In this document: one piece after another, positions 1-6,276 of the stretch
Position numbering within the stretch: position 1 is the stretch's first letter
How the letters are laid out: every line of letters starts with the position of its first letter
DNA from: Pseudomonadota bacterium
GTDB lineage: Bacteria; Pseudomonadota; Gammaproteobacteria; Xanthomonadales; Rhodanobacteraceae
Reading direction: 5' to 3'
Length of the DNA: 7,638 nt
NCBI GenBank assembly: GCA_021798675.1
Contig: JAJZGE010000073.1
Span: 1 to 7,638, forward strand
Made by a program: the position numbers and the translations under genes
Notes under the pieces: model-generated
The model's database searches: none
What the model was told of the DNA's origin: nothing
What the model saw: only the letters and a program-made list of their open reading frames with translations

Positions 1-74
1 AGGGGCGCAAGATTAGCAGAACCCCGTCGGGCGGCTCCGCTGCAGCGGGCGCGGCGATTGGCGATACTGTGGTG

Positions 75-1601
75 ATGAGTCCTCTGCGCCGTCTGCATCA
101 TCTCGCCGCCGGCCTGCTGCTGGCAGTCGCTGCGCTGGCCGCAACGGCGACCGGTACACCCGCGCTGCCGGGCGCCACCAGCACAGCGATGCTGGCCCGA
201 CAGATCGGCGCGCAGATCCGCCAGCCGCGCTTTGCCGCCGCCCGCTGGGGCATCGCGGTGGTGTCGCTGGACAGCGGCCGCGTGCTCTACACGCGGCATG
301 CCGACCAGCTGCTGCAGCCGGCCTCCACTGCCAAGCTGTTCACCGCCGCGCTGAGTCTGGCCACGCTGGGCGCGGACTACCGGATTCCCACCCAGCTGCT
401 TGGCCACGGCCGGGTCCGCCACGGCCGCCTGGACGGCCCGCTGATCCTGCGCGGCATGGGCGACCCCACGCTGGGCACAGCCGCCAGCCGCGACTGGGCC
501 GATCAGCTGGCCAGCCAGCTGGCGGCGCGCGGGATCAAGCGGGTGCGCGGCGACCTGATCGCCGACGACAGCTACTTCAGCGGCCCGTGGTTCGGCAGCG
601 GCTGGGAAGCGGACGACCTGCAAAGCGGGTTCGCGGTGCCTGCTTCCGCATTGAGCGTGGGGGAAAACGTGGTCGACGTGACGGTGACGCCGGCCGCCTC
701 CCCGGGGCTGGCGGCCAGCCTCACCCTCGATCCGATCGACGGCATACCGGACCTGTCCGGACAGATCCTCACCACGCCATCGAGCGCGCCCACCGACATC
801 AACCTGTACCGGGCCCCGGGCAACAGTCGCCTGTATGCGTTCGGCACGGTGGCCGCACATGCACCGCCTCAACACTACAAACTGGCGGTGGTCGATCCCG
901 CACGGCTGGCCGGGCAGCTGCTGCGCGAGGCGCTGACGCGGCAGGGCATCCGCTTCAGCGGCAAGGTGCGCGTGCTGCACTGGCCGCAGGACGACACGGC
1001 CCTGCTGACGCACGCCGACGTGCTGGCCGAGGTGTGGTCGCCGCCGCTGATGGAGATCCTGCAGCGCGGCCTGAAGCGTTCGCAGAACCTGTACCTGCAG
1101 AATCTGCTGCTCAGCGTCGGCGTGCACACCCGGTCCAGCGATCCCGCGACCGGCTTCACCAGCAGCGAGGGCCACGCCATCCATGCGCTGCAGCAGCTGC
1201 TGGCGACGATCGGCATTGCGCCCTCGGCCAGCCTGCTCGATGAGGGTACCGGGCTGTCGCGGCGCGATCTGGTCACGCCCAACGCGCTGGTGCATCTGCT
1301 GGTCTACATGGCGGCGCAGCCCTGGGGCGAGCGCCTGCGCGCCGCGCTGCCAATCGCCGGCGTCGACGGCACCCTGCACGGACGCATGCGCGGCACCGCG
1401 GCCGCAAACAACCTGCACGCCAAGACCGGCAGCATGACCGGTGTGGACAGCCTGGCCGGCTATGTCACCAGCGCGGCGGGCGAGCGGCTGGCGTTCGCGA
1501 TCATGCTCAACAACTACCGGCCGCCGGCCGATGGGCCAAGCGCGAGCAGCGACGTCGACGCGATCGCGCTGCTGCTGGCGAATTACCGTGGGCGCGAATG
1601 A
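75..1601 (+). CDS. dacB: D-alanyl-D-alanine carboxypeptidase/endopeptidase, PBP4 (DacB) type, peptidase family S13
   Basis: This is a periplasmic serine peptidase that trims or cleaves peptidoglycan cross-links and binds beta-lactams. All three active-site motifs of penicillin-binding proteins are visible. Numbered from the ATG at 75 (508 residues), they are S84-T-A-K87 (nucleophile motif), S336-Q-N338 (SxN motif, with Gln where Asp is common) and K450-T-G452. The stretch between the first two motifs is long, as expected for the inserted domains of class C PBP4 enzymes, and a DEGTGLSR motif near residue 389 is typical of family S13. The N-terminus (MSPLRRLHH, then a Leu/Ala-rich core) is a signal peptide. 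The length is close to E. coli DacB (477). GTG codons at 69 and 72 are also in frame. ATG 75 is preferred because it overlaps a TGA in another frame (TGATG). No clear Shine-Dalgarno is present, and the frame is open to the window edge. It converges on gpx with a 26-bp gap. Confidence 0.95.
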   Translation: MSPLRRLHHLAAGLLLAVAALAATATGTPALPGATSTAMLARQIGAQIRQPRFAAARWGIAVVSLDSGRVLYTRHADQLLQPASTAKLFTAALSLATLGADYRIPTQLLGHGRVRHGRLDGPLILRGMGDPTLGTAASRDWADQLASQLAARGIKRVRGDLIADDSYFSGPWFGSGWEADDLQSGFAVPASALSVGENVVDVTVTPAASPGLAASLTLDPIDGIPDLSGQILTTPSSAPTDINLYRAPGNSRLYAFGTVAAHAPPQHYKLAVVDPARLAGQLLREALTRQGIRFSGKVRVLHWPQDDTALLTHADVLAEVWSPPLMEILQRGLKRSQNLYLQNLLLSVGVHTRSSDPATGFTSSEGHAIHALQQLLATIGIAPSASLLDEGTGLSRRDLVTPNALVHLLVYMAAQPWGERLRAALPIAGVDGTLHGRMRGTAAANNLHAKTGSMTGVDSLAGYVTSAAGERLAFAIMLNNYRPPADGPSASSDVDAIALLLANYRGRE

Positions 1602-1627
1602 CTACCTGCTCCACGGCGCAGCCGTCT

Positions 1628-2113
1628 CTAGCCGGCCAGATACTGCAGCGTTTCCCTGCCGATCTTTTCCGGCGTGTCGGTGGGGGCATAGCGCTTCACC
1701 ACCTGGCCGTGCGCATCCACCAGGAACTTGGTGAAGTTCCACTTGATCGACTCGCTGCCGAGAATGCCCTTGCCCTCGCTCTTCAGCCATTGGTACAGCG
1801 GATCGGCGTGCTCGCCGTTGACCTCGAGCTTGGCGAACATCGGAAACGTGACGTCGTAGCGGGTACTGCAGAAGGTCTTGATCTCGGCCTCGTCGCCGGG
1901 CTCCTGGTGACCGAACTGGTCGCAGGGAAACCCCAGCACCACCAGGCCGCGATCGCGCTGGTCCTGCCACAGCGCCTCCAGCCCCTTGTACTGCGGCGTG
2001 AAGCCGCATTTGGAGGCGACATTGACGATCAGCAGGGTCTTGCCACGCCATTCGGCGAGTGAGCGTGGCTGGCCGTCGATATCGCGCACGCTGAAATCGT
2101 AGATGGTGGACAT
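1628..2113 (-). CDS. gpx: Glutathione peroxidase family thiol peroxidase (Cys-type, BtuE/Gpx-like)
   Basis: This is a cytosolic peroxidase that reduces hydrogen peroxide and organic hydroperoxides. The 161 residues match a full-length non-animal Gpx. The catalytic tetrad is visible: peroxidatic C36 in SKCGFT, Q70 in FGHQEPG, and W125-N126 in WNFTKFLVD. C82 in TFCSTRYDVTFP sits where the resolving cysteine of thioredoxin-dependent Gpx enzymes lies, so thioredoxin is the likelier electron donor than glutathione (inference). There is no signal peptide. The ATG has a good Shine-Dalgarno, GGAG, 7 nt upstream, and that GGAG is one arm of a perfect inverted repeat (see separate entry). The gene lies 69 bp downstream of pncB on the same strand with no clear terminator between them, so read-through from pncB is possible. 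It ends 26 bp from the convergent dacB stop. Confidence 0.97.
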   Translation of the reverse strand: MSTIYDFSVRDIDGQPRSLAEWRGKTLLIVNVASKCGFTPQYKGLEALWQDQRDRGLVVLGFPCDQFGHQEPGDEAEIKTFCSTRYDVTFPMFAKLEVNGEHADPLYQWLKSEGKGILGSESIKWNFTKFLVDAHGQVVKRYAPTDTPEKIGRETLQYLAG

Positions 2114-2118
2114 GATGG

Positions 2119-2132
2119 TTCTCCACGGAGAA
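2119..2132 (-). promoter_or_regulatory. Palindrome containing the gpx ribosome binding site
   Basis: TTCTCC-AC-GGAGAA is a perfect 14-bp inverted repeat. On the minus strand the second arm is the gpx Shine-Dalgarno (GGAG, 7 nt before the ATG). As RNA it could form a 5-bp stem (UUCUC/GAGAA) with a CGUG loop that hides the ribosome binding site. As DNA it could be an operator half-site pair. The repeat is visible in the sequence, but its function is inference and a palindrome of this length could be accidental. Confidence 0.4.
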
Positions 2133-2156
2133 TGCCGTTCCCGCAGTCTACGGCAT
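2132..2156. repeat. Inverted repeat in the pncB-gpx gap
   Basis: ATGCCGT (2132-2138) and ACGGCAT (2150-2156) form a perfect 7-bp stem around an 11-nt loop. It lies between the pncB stop and the gpx ribosome binding site and shares one base with the palindrome next to it. No T-tract follows on either strand, so it is not a standard intrinsic terminator. It could be a leader hairpin of gpx or an operator. Confidence 0.35.
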
Positions 2157-2182
2157 GATCCGGCCGTGCCGGCGGCCGCTGG

Positions 2183-3367
2183 CTAACCCTGCGTGGCGGG
2201 AATCTCGAACACCTGGCGCAGGTAGGCCACGTAGGCCGCGTCCTCGCACATGTTCTTGCCCGGCGAGTCGCTCAGCTTGGCCACCGGCTGTCCGTTGCAG
2301 CGGATCATCTTGATCACGATCTGCAGCGGCGTTGGCCCGACGTCGTTGGTCAGGTTGGTGCCCACGCCAAATGCCAGCTGGCAGCGGTCACGGAAGTGCG
2401 CGTACAGCTGCATCACCTTCGGAATATCCAGGCCGTCGCTGAACACCAGGATCTTGCTGCGCGGATCGACGCGGTTGGCCCGATAGTGAGCCAGCACCTT
2501 CTCGCCCCAGGCAAACGGGTCGCCGGAATCGTGCCGGGTGCCGTCGAACAGCTTGCAGAAATACATGTCGAAATCGCGCAGGAATGCGTTGAGCCCGTAG
2601 ACGTCGGACAGCGCAATGCCGAGATCGCCGCGATATTCCTTCGCCCAGGCCTCCAGCGCCGCCACCTGCGAATCGCGCAGGCGCGGCCCCAGCGCCTGAT
2701 GCGCCTGCAGGTATTCGTGCGCCAGCGTGCCGAGCGGCGTCAGCTCGAGCTTGCGCGCCAGCCACACGTTGCTGGTGCCAGCCAGCTGTGCGCCGAGCTC
2801 GTCGCGCAGGGTGCTCGCCACTTCCTCGTGCCATGCGCGCGAGTAACGCCGCCGCGTGCCGTAGTCGGCGATGCGGCAGCCGGCGTAATCCGGCGTGTCA
2901 CGCAGCAGCGCGATTTTCGCGCGCAGCCGGCGCCGGCCTTCGTCCAGGTCGAGGCCAGCGCTGGTGTGGCGGAAGTAAACTTCGTTGACGATCGCCAGCA
3001 GCGGCACCTCGAACAGGATCGTGTGCAGCCACGGGCCGCGGATGCGGATCTCGATCTCGCCGCTGCCCGCGGCGGCCGCGGCGATCTGCACATACTTTTC
3101 GTTGAGCTGGAACAGACCGAGAAAATCGACGAAGTCGCTCTTGATGAAACGCCAGCCACGCAGATAGTCCAGCTCCGCCGCAGTGAAGCGCAGCTGGCAC
3201 AGCGCAGCCAGCTCGGTGCGGATCTCCTCGATGTACGGCACCAGATCAATGCCCGGGTTGCGGCACTTGAAGCGGTACTCGACCTGCGCCGCCGGATACT
3301 GGTGCAGCACCAGCTGCATCATGGAAAATTTGTACAGGTCGGTATCGAGCAGCGATTCGATGATCAT
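2183..3367 (-). CDS. pncB: Nicotinate phosphoribosyltransferase
   Basis: This cytosolic enzyme of the Preiss-Handler NAD salvage pathway joins nicotinate to PRPP, with ATP hydrolysis, to give nicotinate mononucleotide. The 394 residues match the roughly 400-residue enterobacterial enzyme. Visible family motifs are [13 protein letters not shown] at residues 6-18, [15 protein letters not shown] (168-182), [11 protein letters not shown] (197-207), [12 protein letters not shown] (213-224, where H217 matches the phosphorylated active-site His of Salmonella NAPRTase), [10 protein letters not shown] (275-284), FSDGLD (309-314) and [10 protein letters not shown] (333-342). The start at 3367 fits because homologues begin a few residues before the SLLDTD motif. 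The ribosome binding site is weak. A terminator for upstream transcription lies about 100 bp before the start, so pncB probably has its own promoter; a GATAAT -10 candidate lies at 3413-3418. gpx follows 69 bp downstream. Confidence 0.97.
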   Translation of the reverse strand: MIIESLLDTDLYKFSMMQLVLHQYPAAQVEYRFKCRNPGIDLVPYIEEIRTELAALCQLRFTAAELDYLRGWRFIKSDFVDFLGLFQLNEKYVQIAAAAAGSGEIEIRIRGPWLHTILFEVPLLAIVNEVYFRHTSAGLDLDEGRRRLRAKIALLRDTPDYAGCRIADYGTRRRYSRAWHEEVASTLRDELGAQLAGTSNVWLARKLELTPLGTLAHEYLQAHQALGPRLRDSQVAALEAWAKEYRGDLGIALSDVYGLNAFLRDFDMYFCKLFDGTRHDSGDPFAWGEKVLAHYRANRVDPRSKILVFSDGLDIPKVMQLYAHFRDRCQLAFGVGTNLTNDVGPTPLQIVIKMIRCNGQPVAKLSDSPGKNMCEDAAYVAYLRQVFEIPATQG

Positions 3368-3412
3368 CGCGATCAGGCAGCCAGAGAGGCGCCCGGTCCG
3401 GCGCGATCAGTG

Positions 3413-3430
3413 ATTATCCACGCGACGTGG
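3413..3430 (-). promoter_or_regulatory. Candidate pncB promoter -10 with adjoining palindrome
   Basis: On the minus strand GATAAT (3413-3418) matches the sigma-70 -10 consensus at five of six positions. It would place transcription start about 40 nt before the pncB ATG. No good -35 is visible. Directly upstream and sharing one base is CCACG-CGA-CGTGG (3418-3430), a perfect 5-bp inverted repeat placed where a regulator could act on the promoter. The sequences are seen; their function is inferred. Confidence 0.3.
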
Positions 3431-3470
3431 CAGCACGGGCCAGCGATCGTGCGGGCGGCTCTTGCAGCAG

Positions 3471-3513
3471 ACAAAAAGAAACCCCATCAGCCAGGGGAGG
3501 ACTGATGGGGTTT
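3471..3513 (-). terminator. Strong intrinsic terminator
   Basis: On the minus strand AAACCCCATCAG (arm 3502-3513) pairs with CTGATGGGGTTT (arm 3479-3490) over 12 bp with no mismatch. The 11-nt loop lies at 3491-3501, and a T-rich tail (TTTCTTTTTG, 3472-3481) follows. This is a complete rho-independent terminator for transcription running from the metallopeptidase side and shields pncB from it. The loop sequence UCCUCCCCUGG is repeated in the hairpin just upstream, which suggests the terminator is also the 3' hairpin of a small RNA. Confidence 0.9.
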
Positions 3514-3597
3514 GTCAGGCGGCCTCCAGGGGAGGAAAGGCCGGCCCCTCAGTGGCGCGATACCGCTGCTCCACTTCCTGTCGCCGTCACGGCGATA
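3471..3597 (-). ncRNA. Candidate small regulatory RNA with two identical C-rich hairpin loops
   Basis: Four hairpins follow one another on the minus strand. They are TCGCCG/CGGCGA with a 3-nt loop (3581-3595), AGTGG/CCACT with an inner GCG/CGC (3551-3575), CGGCCT/AGGCCG (3520-3543), and the terminator (3479-3513). The last two have unrelated stems but both display the loop UCCUCCCCUGG (minus strand of 3526-3536 and 3491-3501). The loop holds CCUCC, the core of the 16S anti-Shine-Dalgarno, so it could pair with G-rich ribosome binding sites. C-rich loops are the known targeting element of the Xanthomonas sRNA sX13 (about 115 nt). Membership of that family is inference, and I cannot align the two. 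The 5' end is uncertain: TTGAAC at 3627-3632, 17-18 nt before a poor -10 (ACTAAG), would start the RNA near 3597. It could instead be processed from the metallopeptidase mRNA 3' end. Confidence 0.5.
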
Positions 3598-3628
3598 CGA
3601 GGCTTAGTGTGGCCGCGGCGATGTGAGT

Positions 3629-4816
3629 TCAAGGTATAGGTCGAAGCTGTTCAGCTTTGCGACAGGTCGATCCCGCGTCGGCGCGCCGATCAGCGCTGCG
3701 CGATGCGATCGCAAGATCCTGCATGCAGGCCTCCGCACTGTTCTGGCCCGCCAGCAGCGCCTGCAGCGTGGCCTCGCGCTGCGACCTGGGCTCGCACGCC
3801 AGCATGCGCACGCGGGCGTAAAACGCTGGCCAGCTGCGCCCGGCGCGCTCGAACAGCGCGGCAAACGCCGGCTTCCAGCGGTCGTACAGACCGAACGGCA
3901 GCAGCCGCGCGTTGTTGATCGGCGCCGCCACCCACGCGTCGTAGCGGTGGTCATGCGGCCAGTGCTGATCGCGCCAGGCGGCATAGCGCACGCGGAATGC
4001 CGCGATCTCGCGCTGCTTGGCGGCCGTCATCGCCGCGGCGTCCAGCCCGCTGGCATACAGCGTTTTCAGCCGCGTGCGCAGATCCAGCACCAGCCGGGTG
4101 AAGTCGTCATCGATGGCCTGCGCGCGCTGGTCCGGTGGCGGCAGGCCGCGGGACTGCCGCCATTCGCGCAGACCCTCGTCCTGCACGAAGCTGGCGAAGG
4201 ATTCGTTGAAAGCGGTGTCACCCTTCACGTAGATCAGCTGATGCGCCAGTTCGTGGAAAATCGTGCCGTCCAGTTCGTCATCGTCCCAGCGCAGCATGCT
4301 GGAGAGGATCGGATCGGCGAACCAGCCCAGCGTGGAATACGCCGGCACGCCGCCGATCCACACGTCGTCGCCACGCGCGCGCAGCCTCGCCGCATCGGCG
4401 AGGGCGTCGGCCTGGGCGAACCAGCCGCGATAGGCCACGCAGCCGGCGATCGGAAAACACTGCGGCACCGCCTCCACCGAAAACGGCGGCGCGGCGAACA
4501 CGTTCCACACCACGTAAGGCCGCTGCAGCTGCACGTAGCCGGTGTAGCTGCGATTGTCCGGCAACCCCAGTCGCCGCGAGGCAAACCGGCGCGCCGCCAG
4601 CGCCCGTGAGAGACGCGCCGCCAATGTCGGGGCGGTCGCCGGATCGCGCAGCACGGCGCTGACCGCGCGGCGATGCAGGATCAGCTCGCCCTGCCCGCGC
4701 ACCGCCTGCGCGTAGTAGCGCAGGCTGCTGCAGCCGCACAGCAGAAGGCCCATCGCCGCGAGTGCGATGGGCCTTGCAGTACGCCTGTGCCATGGCAGCC
4801 AACCGGATACGAACAT
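3629..4816 (-). CDS. Lipoprotein zinc metallopeptidase, putative aminopeptidase family (HExxH gluzincin)
   Basis: This is a predicted membrane-anchored zinc peptidase of 395 residues facing the periplasm. The N-terminus has basic residues, a hydrophobic stretch and a lipobox L26-C-G-C29, so it should be lipidated at C29. The zinc site is HELAH (H188, E189, H192) with a likely third ligand, E205, in the downstream NESFASF. This spacing is typical of gluzincins and of the proteobacterial putative-aminopeptidase family (Pfam Aminopep, from memory). Other recognisable stretches are RSYTGYVQLQRPYVVWNV and GGVPAYSTLGWFADP just before the zinc site. The substrate is unknown. The gene begins 21 bp after the Tyr/His-rich lipoprotein gene and probably shares its transcript. 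The ATG at 4816 has only a distant GAGG, so translation may depend on coupling. Its 3' end reaches the candidate sRNA and terminator. Confidence 0.85.
   Translation of the reverse strand: MFVSGWLPWHRRTARPIALAAMGLLLCGCSSLRYYAQAVRGQGELILHRRAVSAVLRDPATAPTLAARLSRALAARRFASRRLGLPDNRSYTGYVQLQRPYVVWNVFAAPPFSVEAVPQCFPIAGCVAYRGWFAQADALADAARLRARGDDVWIGGVPAYSTLGWFADPILSSMLRWDDDELDGTIFHELAHQLIYVKGDTAFNESFASFVQDEGLREWRQSRGLPPPDQRAQAIDDDFTRLVLDLRTRLKTLYASGLDAAAMTAAKQREIAAFRVRYAAWRDQHWPHDHRYDAWVAAPINNARLLPFGLYDRWKPAFAALFERAGRSWPAFYARVRMLACEPRSQREATLQALLAGQNSAEACMQDLAIASRSADRRADAGSTCRKAEQLRPIP
3644..3657. repeat. Short palindrome at the metallopeptidase 3' end
   Basis: AAGCTG-TT-CAGCTT is a perfect inverted repeat lying inside the last codons of the metallopeptidase gene, about 12 bp from its stop. 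It lies just upstream of the possible sRNA promoter. A two-base spacer suits a DNA-binding site better than an RNA hairpin. No regulator is recognised. Confidence 0.25.
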
Positions 4817-4837
4817 GCTGCCATTGTGCCTCAGGCG

Positions 4838-5347
4838 TCAGCGGTGCTCATCCTTGTGGTCGCCGCGCCGCTGATGGTCGCCGCGATGATGGTCGTTGCC
4901 ACGGCCGCGACCGCCACCCTGATGACCACCCTGGTCGTGGCCGCCACGGTCACCACCATCGTGGCCACCCCCGTGGCCACCCTCCTGACCACCGCCCTGC
5001 CATTGACCCTCATGGCCCTGCTGCCAGTGGCCGCGGCCCTCGCCGTGCCAGTCACGACCACCATCGCGATAGCCGGAGCCTCCGTACCAGCCACTGCTGA
5101 TGCCCACGCTCACTCCGGGCGCATAGCCGTAATAGCCGCCGCCGTAGTAGCTGCTGCCGTAGTAGCCACCGTCGTAGTAGCCGGGCGCCGAGTAGTAGCC
5201 GTCGTCATACACGGCGGTGCGCTGCCCGTAGTAGGCATCGCCGCCCGCGCCATCGCTGCGCACGTAGCTGTAGCCCGGATCGTAGTAGCAACCCGACAGT
5301 GTCGCCGCGGCAACCACCAGGACCAGGCCACTCAAAAGGCGTTTCAT
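4838..5347 (-). CDS. Tyr/Gly-rich and Gly/His-rich lipoprotein of unknown function
   Basis: I do not recognise a characterised family. The 169-residue product has a lipoprotein signal (MKRLLSGLVLVVAAATLSGC, lipobox L17-S-G-C20). Residues 21-75 hold seven Tyr-Tyr doublets in Gly/Asp-rich surroundings. A short middle stretch, PGVSVGISSGWYGGSGY (about 77-93), resembles the middle of other Tyr-rich xanthomonad envelope proteins. Residues 100-169 are Gly-rich with twelve histidines in GGH, DH and HH patterns, and end in an RGDH/DEHR-type polar tail. The His-rich tail could bind metal ions (inference). The ATG has a good GGAG 7 nt upstream. The gene stops 21 bp before the zinc metallopeptidase lipoprotein start, which suggests an operon of two envelope lipoproteins. 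Low complexity makes homology calls unreliable, but the clean lipobox and ribosome binding site argue for a real gene over the opposite-strand frame. Confidence 0.85.
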   Translation of the reverse strand: MKRLLSGLVLVVAAATLSGCYYDPGYSYVRSDGAGGDAYYGQRTAVYDDGYYSAPGYYDGGYYGSSYYGGGYYGYAPGVSVGISSGWYGGSGYRDGGRDWHGEGRGHWQQGHEGQWQGGGQEGGHGGGHDGGDRGGHDQGGHQGGGRGRGNDHHRGDHQRRGDHKDEHR

Positions 5348-5410
5348 GATGCGTCTCCACAGGGAGTGACAGGCTCAATCTGGAACCCGGCACTTGAACG
5401 CGTACTGAGT

Positions 5411-5432
5411 GCCCGTCCCTCGATGGGCGGGC
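5411..5432. terminator. GC-rich hairpin after the histone-like gene, weak terminator candidate
   Basis: GCCCGTCC and GGGCGGGC pair over 8 bp, including one G-U or mismatch position, around a short loop. The hairpin lies 58 bp beyond the stop of the histone-like gene. On the minus strand no T-run follows; on the + strand only GTTTACC follows. It may limit read-through towards the lipoprotein gene, but it lacks the tail of an intrinsic terminator. Confidence 0.35.
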
Positions 5433-5490
5433 GTTTACCTCTCAGCCATCGGCGCGATCCTCTGCCCGTCGCCGCGGCCGGTCGGCAGGG

Positions 5491-6231
5491 TCAGCCCTTG
5501 CGCCGGCCCTGCTCGCCGCGTTCGTGCGCCAGCGCGTGGCCGAACGCCGCCTCGCTGGAGATTCCACCCGCCGCGGCCGGCGCCGTCGCGTGAGCATCCG
5601 CCGCGTCCGCGTGCGACGGGATCGATTCGGCCCCGGGCCAGGTCGGCCCCTGCCGCACCCGCTCCTGCTTGGTTTCAAGCAGCGCCTGGATATGCGCCAC
5701 CGCCTGCTCCGGACTGATGTGCTTGATCGGCGCCTCAACCGGCGTGCGTTTGCGCGTGACCGGCGTGGCCATGGGCTTGCGGCTCGATGCCGGTTTCACC
5801 GCCTGCTTCACCGCTTTGGAGGCGGCGCGTCTGGCAGCAGGCCTTTTCAGTGCAGTTTCTTTCGCGGCTTTGCCGGCGGTTTTGCTTGCGACCGGCTTGG
5901 GTACGGCACGTTTGGCTGGCGCTTTGCTGACGACGGGTTTCCCGGCCAGCTTCCTCGCCAATGGCTTCCTTGCGGCGGATTTAAGGGTCGCGGTCTTGCC
6001 CGCTGTCACCTTTTTCGCTGTCACCTTCTTTGCAGCCGGCTTTTTCATTGCTGTCGGCTTCGCGACCGGTTTCTTTGCCGCCGACTTCGGGACGGTGGCC
6101 TTCTTGGCAGCCTCGCGCGGCGCCGACTTGGCGGCCGCCCCGGGTGACCGTGGGTTTTTGACAGGTTTCCTGGAAACCGGTGCTTGCTTTGCCGCGGACT
6201 TCTTCGTGGCTGACGTGCGGGTCGTGGCCAT
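5491..6231 (-). CDS. Histone H1-like / AlgP-like Lys-Ala-rich DNA-binding protein
   Basis: This is a 246-residue protein with two parts. Residues 1-170 form a very basic, low-complexity tail rich in K, A, P and R with repeated PAAKK, AAKK and VAKP units, like the C-terminal tails of eukaryotic H1 and of AlgP and related bacterial proteins. Such tails bind DNA without sequence specificity and compact the nucleoid (family knowledge). Residues 171-198 (SPEQAVAHIQALLETKQERVRQG) look like a short amphipathic helix, followed by an Ala-rich, roughly neutral end closing in ERGEQGRRKG. The ATG at 6231 is chosen because AGGAG lies 9 nt upstream; the longer reading from a TTG at 6303 would translate the leader. 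The coding DNA between about 5820 and 6200 is richer in A+T than its neighbours, which follows from lysine codons and need not mean transfer. Repeat number usually varies between strains. Confidence 0.85.
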   Translation of the reverse strand: MATTRTSATKKSAAKQAPVSRKPVKNPRSPGAAAKSAPREAAKKATVPKSAAKKPVAKPTAMKKPAAKKVTAKKVTAGKTATLKSAARKPLARKLAGKPVVSKAPAKRAVPKPVASKTAGKAAKETALKRPAARRAASKAVKQAVKPASSRKPMATPVTRKRTPVEAPIKHISPEQAVAHIQALLETKQERVRQGPTWPGAESIPSHADAADAHATAPAAAGGISSEAAFGHALAHERGEQGRRKG

Positions 6232-6276
6232 GCGTTCGTTCTCCTGCGGTGCGGTGATGAGGTGTTCTGGTGAAGG

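Noticed and set aside
2396..3505. Long + strand open frame opposite pncB (369 codons)
   Set aside because: It is a shadow of a clearly recognisable pncB in GC-rich DNA. The translation shows no family features and no ribosome binding site.
3471..3513. Reading the terminator hairpin as a + strand terminator
   Set aside because: Only TTTG follows on the + strand. The T-rich tail is on the minus strand, and the gene it would end is on that strand.
3623..4609. Long + strand open frame opposite the metallopeptidase (328 codons)
   Set aside because: The minus-strand reading has a lipobox and HExxH zinc site. The + reading is Arg/Gln/His-rich, as expected of an antisense frame.
4673..5593. 306-codon + strand open frame spanning the Tyr/His-rich lipoprotein gene and its flanks
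   Set aside because: Its Val/Ala/Thr runs are the antisense of Gly/Tyr/His codons. It crosses two minus-strand gene ends, and the lipoprotein has a proper signal and ribosome binding site.
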